Positions 11,101-20,900 of a DNA stretch of 64,000 bases are shown one piece after another. Within the stretch, counting starts at the first letter, position 1; each line of letters opens with the position of its first letter. The stretch lies in assembly GCA_949825065.1 (NCBI GenBank), contig OX463846.1, positions 5,351,366 to 5,415,365 on the forward strand, in the 5' to 3' direction. The notes under the pieces are model-generated. The model searched no databases. It was given only the letters and a program-made list of their open reading frames with translations, and was not told the origin of the DNA. Origin of the DNA: Odontocerum albicorne. Its lineage: Eukaryota; Arthropoda; Insecta; Trichoptera; Odontoceridae. A program made the translations under genes and the position numbers.

Positions 11101-12258
11101 CTAAGAACCTCGAATTATCAACAAAATTGGCCTATATATATATATTGTAATATAATAGAATGCATCTTTTGGGAAATCTATTTGCTGAGATTGGCGATTA
11201 GTACGAGTATTTAACTAATAAAAAAAGGCTGATTGCAGAATATATAAAATGTTAAATTTGTACTGTACTGTTTTACCCGCATGGATGTCAAAAATGTCAC
11301 TCGGTGTCTTAAGGTGCGGGCTGCCTGTCTTAAGACGGTCACATATGATAATCTTGTATATTGTTAAATTTTTTAAATTATTTTGATTTGTGTTCTTATG
11401 TGTTATATGAATTTATTTTATTATCTTTTTATTTAGTTTTATCATTTTTTTTTTATTTTAGGAATATTTGTCTTTATAATGAATGAAATACTCACTACTT
11501 ATATATTTTTAATGAAAAACTAAACGAAAAACCTCGTCGAAGAACTCTTTACCAGGTACATTTTGTTACTTTATCTGAACCTCCTCCAGGTGGAAAACTC
11601 TCACTAATTAGATCTCGGAAGTTGTTGATAATTACATATATATATATAAAACTCACCGATGTGGTGAAATGGCATCCATTTTATTTTTCAGCATTTTTTC
11701 ACGTTGAAGTTTATATTCTGATTTATCAAAATCTGTTTTAAAACACTTCATTGTTTCATCAAAGATATCCTTTTCCTTCTTGATAATCTTCGACAATCCA
11801 GTTTTTGTCACAAAAGGTAGAATCCCCTTTTCGATTTTACTTTGTTGAACAAACAGGGGAGTCTCTTCGGAACATTTACCCTTAAGCTCCGAAGGAAAGC
11901 CCCAAAACTCTGCACCTCCTCGTATCTTGTTTTTTGGTTTCAGATTCGAAGCATATTCAATCAGTTCTCTTTGTTCTTGTTTCGGTCTAAAATATAGTTC
12001 TGAATTCATTGTCAGTTCGCAAGGGTCTCTGTCAAGTAAATGGGAAAATTTTCTATTTTGCTCTTTCCTTAACGCCATCCATTTGTCCCAATTTTTAAGA
12101 CGTTTGTCTTCTTGTGAATGTTTTAGATCTTTTTTATTTAAAGATTCTTTTAGACAACTTAAAGACTCTTGCGGTGCCCGTTTTTGGTACCATGCTTTCT
12201 TATCTTCTTTTTCAAGCCATGGAGGATTTAATTTTCTTAAATTTTTCCAATCACTCAT
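8122..12258 (-). CDS. MYCBPAP: MYCBP-associated protein (MYCBPAP)-like, two coding exons
   Basis: Exon 1 is 12258-11657 and ends ...CACATCG|GTGAGT. Exon 2 is 9415-8122 and begins after TTTTGTTCCACAG. Phase 2 joins phase 2, giving an Arg codon across the junction and a 631-residue protein. The start ATG has an in-frame TAA two codons upstream. Recognisable MYCBPAP-family features are WDKWMALRKEQNRKFSHLL and LYFRPKQEQRELIEYA in exon 1. Exon 2 has an Ig/ASH-like beta region (VDFQNLGTVVIKYAWR, then FFFDKNEGILIPGEKK) and a helical C-terminal half. It is shorter than the vertebrate protein (over 900 aa). Family members are associated with sperm and the ciliary axoneme, so a male germline or ciliary role is inferred. 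AATAAA lies on the minus strand at 8102-8097. The intron carries Tigger copy 2. Confidence 0.75.
9488..10313 (+). mobile_element. Tigger/pogo-like element, internally deleted (copy 2)
   Basis: The ends are CAGGCGACACTCGACTTTCG at 9488 (preceded by TA) and CGAAAGTCGAGGGCCGCCTG ending at 10313 (following TA mutated to TT). The plus strand encodes the same acidic transposase tail as copy 1 (MKELNLDVNNEDVYELIE and onward), with a premature TAA near 9700 and another near 9940. It lacks the hairpin insertion seen in copy 1. It lies inside the MYCBPAP-like intron, its left end only 72 bases from the exon 2 acceptor. Confidence 0.8.
10314..11656. other. Remainder of the MYCBPAP-like intron
   Basis: AT-rich intronic sequence with no recognisable coding exon. 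A small inverted repeat (GTCTTAAG around a GC-rich loop) is at about 11308-11335. Nothing else can be supported. Confidence 0.5.
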
Positions 12259-12404
12259 ATTTTATTATTTCAAAAGGTATGTTTATAAATCGATAAGGTA
12301 CGTTATTCCGTCGACACCAATGTAGTATCTGTCAAACTAATTGTAAAGCTTTCAAAAATATTCTAAAATTGAAAATATTCTGCACAAGAGAAAATATTAT
12401 TTCT

Positions 12405-13158
12405 TTAACACGTTCCGTGCCGCAGTACATTTTGAGAAAATAAGTACCTGCGCCACTAAACAAATTATAGTTTATATTATGTATACATATATAGGCTTCA
12501 TAAATAATGATTTATTTTTAAAAATAAACTGATTTTAGGTGATATTGTGATCGTAGGTCACCGGTGACCTACGCGGCGTCGTACGGTAATACATGTATAT
12601 ACAATATAAACTTTTGTAGTCGAAACAAATTGTAGCATGCCTAATTTATTACTTATTATATTTTTTATTTATTTATGTAATATGCTATAGTGTTACGCCA
12701 TCACATAATAATCTCTTATGATTACTAAGACAATAGCTCCAAAAAAAAGGGTCACAATGTTGCATAGACAATGCACCCTCATAAATTTCCAGAGTGGGAC
12801 AAGTGGATGGTCCCATTCATTATGTTTTATCCCTGGAATCTCTTCTATACCCTCTAGCCTAATTGTAGAGGCTAGTTTATCCTTGAAAAAAATAAACCGT
12901 AATAGCTTGCTCATGTACACCTGGAGGTTTATTAAAAATAATTGCATTTTCAAACAAAATTTTGGAAGTTTTTATGTGCATTATATTCAGGGGCGCCGTA
13001 TAGGTCACATTCAATGTTAAAATTCGTAGTAAATGTGACCGCTGGCGCACTGGGACTGTTTATAAAAAAAAAACACGTAGGTCACCGGTGACCTATGTGG
13101 CGCCCTGGTCAAAAACATGGTAGGTCACCGGTGACCTACGCGGCGCGGAACGTGTTAA
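12405..13158. mobile_element. piggyBac-like MITE, family P2 (copy 1)
   Basis: Begins TTAACACGTTCCGTGCCGC and ends GCGGCGCGGAACGTGTTAA, a 13-17 bp terminal inverted repeat including TTAA. It is almost identical to 27887-28638. It contains three copies of the 18-bp palindrome TAGGTCACCGGTGACCTA (12554, 13078, 13121). No transposase. It lies 147 bases upstream of the MYCBPAP-like start codon. Confidence 0.85.
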
Positions 13159-13245
13159 AATAGGAAACATACGAGTATTTTTGAAGTGAAACTTCTATAG
13201 GTGCGGTAGGGCAAATTGGCCTGAAAGTCACGAAAAGTGAAACGG

Positions 13246-13445
13246 TGTATTATATTATTATTTTATTTTAATATTATTAAATTATTATTTATTATTAATA
13301 AATATTTTATTTATTAATAAATTATTATGAATTATTTTAATATTAATAATTATTTATTATTAATAATAATTAATATAATTTTAATATCATTAAGTGTATT
13401 ATACTTCTATTAAAATTATTATTAAAAATAAACAAAATTATATTT
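13246..13445. repeat. A/T-only low-complexity tract
   Basis: About 200 bases of TTATTA/ATAATT permutations with almost no G or C. Confidence 0.8.
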
Positions 13446-13550
13446 TTTTATTTAATTAAGAGGGATTTTCTTAAATTAAATTCTACATAACCATTTTTTA
13501 TTTAATTAAGAGAGATTTACTTGAATTAATATACATAACCATTTCCTAAT
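13441..13550. repeat. Two-unit tandem repeat (~57 bp)
   Basis: TTTTTTATTTAATTAAGAG and the following ~40 bases occur twice in succession, ending CATAACCATTT each time. Confidence 0.7.
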
Positions 13551-13974
13551 CCTAAAAAAAACATTGATCAATGGAAAAAAAGCAATGCATAAAATCAACT
13601 TTTCCTAGGAGCTAAGAAGTTTCACTCCTATGGCGCGAGAGTCTAACACATCTGTTTTCTTATGGATGTTCTCAGCAAGCGAGCAATAATAAATTGATTA
13701 TGTTCATTGACGCCGATGTCGCCCATGTGAATAGAACTAACAAGATCCTATGAAGTGAACATCACTTGACACTTGTGTATACTCCTTCATATATGGGAGT
13801 TCACGGTCATTTTTCAATAAAAAGAAGAATATCAGAAAGTTATCACTATCAAAATTTGGAATATACCACGTTTATCAAATAAAACATGTATTCAAGTCCC
13901 ATAATGGGATGTCTCCATTGTACCTTGCGGCTACATGTATGTCTGAAAGATGTTCATTTGGACAGGAGTAGAAC

Positions 13975-14340
13975 TTTGAGGGCGTTTTCTTCTTCATGAA
14001 ATAAATAGATTGTTCCAAATCGATTTAGTGGGGCAATTTAATAATCGATTTATTATGTAAGAGTTTTCGCCATTGATGGTCGTGAGGAATGGTCTACATC
14101 TTAGTGTTAGATATGAGTATATGGGTGATGTGTGCAGCTTTAGAAAGCACTTAAAGACAACCATTTTCAGGAAGTCTACTCTACACCTAAAGCCGAATGT
14201 GTTACTGTCACATATCGGAAGATCTACAAAGATTTTTTTTGTAGATCGTCTTTCCTTGGTAAGTTTTCTGGACTATTCTTACCAAATATGTTTTTCTGAA
14301 CATATGCAGATGTGGGGAAATCCCTAATCTAATGGCCGCA
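13975..14340. repeat. Unclassified dispersed repeat, copy 1
   Basis: The segment from GTGTGCAGCTTTAGAAAGC through GATCTACAAAG and CGTCTTTCCTTGGT to ACATATGCAGATG recurs in diverged form at 18925-19660, where it is split by a probable solo LTR. No protein similarity is recognised. Confidence 0.5.
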
Positions 14341-14589
14341 ACCATTACCACACATCAAAGTTGGTACATGGTTTCAAGGTTTTTACCTCATTATCACAGG
14401 AGAAAAATAAGACTGAATTTTGTTCGAACTGGTACCGACATACACGCTACTAATGTTAAAATTCGGGTTGGGGATTGTGGGGGGAGGGAAGCAGGAGACA
14501 ACTTCAGCAAGCAATGGTGAGGTCTTGGGAATGTATGTGTTCGCCAGATGTTCATTCCAATGAACTGTCTTGGATATTTCTAGGGCCTC

Positions 14590-14665
14590 TAATATAAAAT
14601 GGAATAAACAATGTTGGACTAAACTAATTACAATGTCTTTTAACCTGTATTCTAAGTGTTAATAC
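14590..14665 (+). repeat. Diverged 3' tail of Penelope-like repeat
   Basis: TGGAATAAACAATGTTGG...ACAATGTCTTTTAACCTG...TTAATACCTTAATTATAAA matches, with divergence, the tails at 32935, 46700 (-) and 61727. Confidence 0.5.
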
Positions 14666-14965
14666 CTTAATTATAAATAATATATATGTATTTTAGTGAT
14701 ATTTGATGTCTACTTTGTTTTCTATCTGAAAAATCTTACATCTGAAAAATTACAACACAAATAGCAGATTTCTTTAACTTTCCAGTAGGTTCTATTTTCA
14801 TCACTTGACACTGGTGTATACTACTTCCTAGGAGTCTATGGCCATTTAAAAAAAAAGGTTCTATTATTATTTTAAATTTGACATTTGGCTTTCAACTGTT
14901 GCGTAAGACGTAATCAAATTGCTTTGTCATATAAATGTAAAAGTGACAAACAAAAAGATTTTTCA

Positions 14966-17900
14966 ATGTCTTCCAAGAGTAAAAGTAAAAGAAGGGGCAG
15001 AGGGATTAACCATTTAAAAATAATAAAGAGTCCAATAGATATAAGTCTATCCAATACCTTTGATTTCGAATGTCTACCATTAGATTTTTTATATTACGAT
15101 CTTCCACCGAATACCCTGAAAATGATGAATACTGGAAATACTGGTATACAAAGAGTTTTTCAATTATTGTGGAATGTGGAAAAGAAATTACAGTACCCGG
15201 CGGTAAGTAATACACATCGGGACCGTCTCTTTCTTAAGCCCGATGTGTATGACTTACTGCTGGGTACTGTAACTGAACTGAAAGTATGGAATGCGCAAGG
15301 TGCTTTTTTGGTGATCGAAGATGCGTGGAATAAATGTTTACTTTACAGAATATATCTGATAAATGTTCGAAAATGGTATTTTGTGCTTTTGTAGACTAAA
15401 AAAGCGTATAATCGTGTAAGAAAGATAGAAATTGTGGAAAGTATTATTGCCTCGATATACGAAGACAGTAGTGCATGTCTAAGACTAAATGACGGCCTCC
15501 AATACTTAGTGGTAACATTCTCGACTACCACCCAGAGGTTTCGGGTTCGATTCCTGATGGTAGCCAAAATAAAGGCCGCCAGTCTAGTAAAAGTTTGTCT
15601 GGTGACAAAATATTCACATATGTCGAGCGGTAGTGTTGCCAACACGTTCAATGATGAACCGTGAGTTCCGTGCCTTTACCAGAGGTTCTAAACCTGTAGG
15701 CTTGCTTGCTGGGACGAACATAATATCAACTCTCGGCCACCCTCTTCAACATGTTCAAAACACTTTTGGATATGTTGGAGATCACACGAAACAAAAATGT
15801 AGAATTTACTAAGTTGTTTAAAATTATTAAAGTTATAAAGCAAGTATGTTTAACCTTTCCCTTCCTATGTTAAAAAAATCCGCCCGTTCCGGTGCTGTGT
15901 ATTCAATACACATGTAAAAATGAGCTATTAAAATTGGATAAATAAGAATATTCATAGCCAATCGCTTAAATTAATTAAATTTGAAGTAAAAAGTGGTAAT
16001 AACAGAAATTTTTAATTGCTGAAAACATGAAAAAAACATCGGACGACGTTCACAAAATGGGTGAAGCGACCACCTCCAATGAAAGCCTGCTGGCTACTGA
16101 GCGAGAAAAGCGAGCAAACTGAGATTCTATTTCTTGCATTCCCATATACCGAAGTAGAGTGAGAGTGAGATGTGAATAGCGTCACTTCCTCACCCATAGC
16201 GTTTTTTTAGAATGAATATACCTACGTCACACACTGGCACACGTTTGATTGTATTGGTGAATTTTTTCTCGATTTTCACAAAATATCTGATGTGGCCGAT
16301 AAGTTATTAGCTATTTTAAGGATTGTTGTGATTTTTTTGTAATTTTATAATGTTTCAGTTCTCATTTTATAATGTTTCAGTTTTCATTTTATAATGTTTC
16401 AGTTCTCATTTTATAATGTTTCAGTTCTCATATTATAATGTTTCAGTTCTCATTAGAGGGACGTGGCCTACAGACAGACCGTGTTTGGAAAATGGTCCCT
16501 TGTCAGATAAGTACATATTTTCACAGATGCACTTCCATTGGGGAAAAACTGTGACGGAGGGAAGTGAACACGCTGTTGATGGACAAAGGTATTTATTTCA
16601 CTTTTTCAGAATTCTTCACTGGCATCGTAAATCCTGAGAATCTTGACCCATTTCTGATGTTCTATATTCAATTCCATGAAACACTCTTCTCCATCTTTCA
16701 CTGCACTGAACAAAAGATATTCGATAATGGTAGGCCTTGACAGTCTTCACTTGGGCCAGCCAATATAGGTAGATTGTTGATTTTCCTCTTCCTCTCTAAC
16801 CTTTAATGTTACCAGTCCTCATAAAATTCTTTATGTTTTCCCCATCTCTCCATGTAATGACCTAAGACTTGAAAAATTGGCTTAAGAAAAATGGTTAATT
16901 TGCTCAAGGATACCCAATTCTAAAATAATATACATATTCATTCAGTCCAAGTAATCTTGAGTATTCATCATCACATTTCAAACACGTCAATAATCTACCT
17001 CTTTGAATTACACTTTCGTTGTGTGTTATATTGTATTAAACTGTTATTACAGTATAACCTGAGAAGTTAATTGCTATATAGCAATCTCTGTTCTATAAGA
17101 AAATATAAAATTACTATACTTGAGAAAATGTAGGATGGTTCATGTGACATTTGAAATGTCATGTCTTAAAGGGAGGGGGTAAAATCGTTTTTTTTTTTAC
17201 AAATCGAATAGTTTTTTTATAAATCGAAAAATTGTTTTTCTCTAAACTGACGTTTTAATTCCAAATTTTCATTATACTGACTTTTTAATGTATTGTATGA
17301 TTTGTATCTATCTTTAAATAGGTCAAGATCCACTATGAATTAATACTAATTACGAACATTTAATTTTAGGTACAATCCAATTATCGTATACCCCATCTCT
17401 AGCCAATGCAGACTAACGTAGTGACATTTGACAAATGTCACCAAATATTATTTGATTTTAACAAACTGCCACATTTTTGCTTATTTGTAACAAGATGTAT
17501 TAATTTGTCATTATTGTTAGTTTTATGTAATGTATTTACCTAAATAACTTGCTATTTATTAGAATCGATGCTTATATTTAAGTTGAGAAAATAATTAAAA
17601 TTACTGAACGTCGTTACAAGGTTGTATTGGAGCAAATTTGTGAACTGTCCCAGGGACTATGCTACATTTTCTCAAGTATAGGGATCTAATACGATGCATC
17701 TTTTTAACCTTCAAATTCAATCAAACATAACTTTAAAATAAATAAACTTTATTAATCTAGGTAAGGGCCATTTGGTTCTAAGCATTTTATCAACTAATAA
17801 AAAGCTGATTTATGCCTATATAATAAAAATCAGTCAAATTAGAATCCAAAAATTCTTTAAAGGCATATTTTATGCTGCTTCTTTGGCTATGAATTTTTTC

Positions 17901-20900
17901 TTTCATAAATAGTTATTGAGGGGCTTGAAAAGATGAAAGTCAATTATAGTTCGGAAAATCTAGGATGAGTCGTATGACAGCTCACAAATTTGCCCCAATA
18001 CAACTTTGTAACGATGTTCAGTAATTTTAATTATCTTATCAACTTTAATATAAGCCTCGATTCTAATAAATAGCAAGTTATTTAGGTAAATAAATTACAT
18101 AAAACTAACAATAACGACAAATTAATACATCTTGTCACAAATTAGCAAAAATTTGGCAGTTTATTAAAATCAAATTATATTTGGTGACGTTTGTCAAAAG
18201 ACACTACGTTAGTCTGCATTGGCTAGGGATGGGGTATTCGATAATTGGATTTTCGATTTTTTTTATACATAAATCGTAATTAGTATTAATCCATAGTGGA
18301 TTAATACTATTTAAAGATATTTGGCATATTTAAAGATACATACAAATCATACAATACATTAGAAAGTCAGTATAATGAAAATTAGGAATTAAAACGTCAG
18401 TTTAGAGAAAAACAATTGTTTGATTTATAAAAAAACTATTCGATTTGTAAAAAAAAACTATTTTACCCCAAACCCTTTGTGATATGTTGTTTTAAACGTC
18501 GCACGGTTCATTCTAGACTTTCTGAAGTATAGTGATAGATTGAGTGAGGAAGATAGATGAGGTAATATTTCATAGACCAACTCGTAAATTCTTTTGATTG
18601 AGATCAATACAGTTGAGAAATTGATCATTCCGGTTATGCAACAGCAACTAAGAACATACTTTAAAGTGACAATTTTTTTGGTTGTCATTAAGTTTATGTG
18701 GAACCTACTTATCAAAGCACCTTTCCAATTTCCTTTGAATATACGGTAATTATAGTAACACCAAAACCCAATTCACGTACCACTTCTACCATTTTTTTTT
18801 TGTTTATTCTTCCAATAAAGCTTTTAATTCAAATTTTTCAACAGTAGCAGGATATCCTCAAACCTCTTCTTTTTTAAAGTTTACATCTCCATTCCTTAAG
18901 CTTTTAAACCAATGCCGCACTGTTAAATATATGGATGGTATGTGCAACTTTAGGATGCACTAGAAGACAACCCTTTTTGGGAGCTCTCACCAAAATATAT
19001 GATTTTGTGTAAACAATACACATTTAGCGGATGTCCTTGTTGGACGCGCTGATGATTTTGATTGTTTGGTATTTAAAATAAAATACGTCGATTAGCAATG
19101 CGGAAAGTGAGAGTGAATAATCAATGAATAGTAAATAGTGATGAATGGTCAAATGATTAATGATAAGTGATTCTTTATTTATCGATAAGTAGGTATTTAT
19201 ACATATTCAGAACGGGGCGCGTGAGTGCGCCCGCAATATATTTTTATCTCACTCCTGTGCGTGTAGATATGGTTGCAGACGTTGCGAATAATATTGTGGG
19301 TAGATAATTTGTTGGCCAAAATGGCGAGACAGCGCGATGCGTTCTCTTTCTACTGTGGAATGTATCGTAAATAGTATTTGCGGGTAAACAATATTAATGT
19401 TCTGGTATGCGACCTTTGGACATGTCCGAAGGTCGTTTCGTCGGTCGTTGACCGTGCGTGTTGACAATATTCAGGGACGACCATAGTCCCTACACACACA
19501 TACACTTCACTCCACCGAATGTATTACTATCACATACCAGAAGATCTACAAAGGTTTCTGTGTAATTCGTCTTTCCTTGGTGGGTTTTTTATGGTTGTCT
19601 TATCAATTATGTTTTTCTTAACATATGCAAATGCGAGGAAATACCCTATCTAATAATATCTGTCATCATCTTCCTATCCTTACACTCAACTTGTTTTATT
19701 TTTAATATTTTTGTTATATATAATTTGTCAATAATAGTGAGTTGGAATTCACAATTAGAACATTTGGGGAACTCTTCTCTCTAATCGGCACTATATAATT
19801 GTCTGTTTATTATTATTATTCCTCGAAAGAAAAATGGCACGATGGTATTTATGTACGAGTATGTGTTATTATTATGGAAGTATTCTAATTTTCAACTCAC
19901 ACTTGGTAATACTCACTATAGTTCGGAAATTCTAGGACGAGTCCTGTGACAGCTCACAAATTGACCACAAAACAACCTTGTAATGATGTTCAGTAATTTT
20001 AATTATGCTATCAACTTTAATATAAGCCTCAATTCTAATAAATAGAAAGTTATTTAGGTAAATACATTACATAAGGTTATTTTGTTATTTTGGAAAATTT
20101 GTGAGCTGTCACAGGACTCATCCTAGAATTTCCGAACTATACCACAAAATTTTCAATAAATTTTTTTTACTGTTTTAGATTATCCATGGAAATTCATGTG
20201 GTGCACTTTAAAAGACAATACCTTTTTCCTGAAGAAGCTAAAATGAAAAATGATGGTATTCTAATTGTGGTGTATTTTTTAAAGGTAAAAATAAATTATC
20301 AAGAAAAACAATACAACAATTCCTTAGATACGTACATGCAAAATTAATTGAGAAGGGAACGGACCATGAAAGAAGAAATCATACGTTAAAATCTCTCATA
20401 ATGAAGGATGAAAAGTATTAGATATACAAAACTATGTATGAATGTAGATGAATAAATAAAGTATAATAAAATAAAGTAAAAATAATAGGCGGAGTTTTTC
20501 AGAGAGTATCGGGTCCTGAACATAGCCAATTTGCATCTCAAATCCATTCTCTGGCTCTACGCTATACGCTCTCTATTCGACGATGCAGACTCAGCAAAGA
20601 CGCATGACACGCATGGCAGCTGATCAAATGTTCACCATCCCTAGAGTTAAAACCTCTTTTCCCCAAAGGCAATATGCCTATTTAGCTCCCATGACATACA
20701 ATGGGGTGCCGAATCCAATAAAGGTAAAGGGAGGAAAACCATTTAGGCAGTCGATCGGAGTGTAGTTGTTATTGCGACAGGAGCTTGAGTACTTGGGCTT
20801 GCAGGATGAATGACGTGTGGAAAAGGCTCTTGAGTGTGGGTTTTTTTGTTGTTTTATATTTGTATTTTTGTTTTGATTTTTATGATTGTGTGCGGTATAT

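Noticed and set aside
15144..15394. Continuation of the open frame beyond carbonic anhydrase gene B exon 1
   Set aside because: A GT donor at 15144 gives the correct phase to exon 2, and the downstream frame runs through a MITE.
19249..19467. Minus-strand 72-codon ORF
   Set aside because: Falls inside the probable solo LTR and has no recognisable domain.
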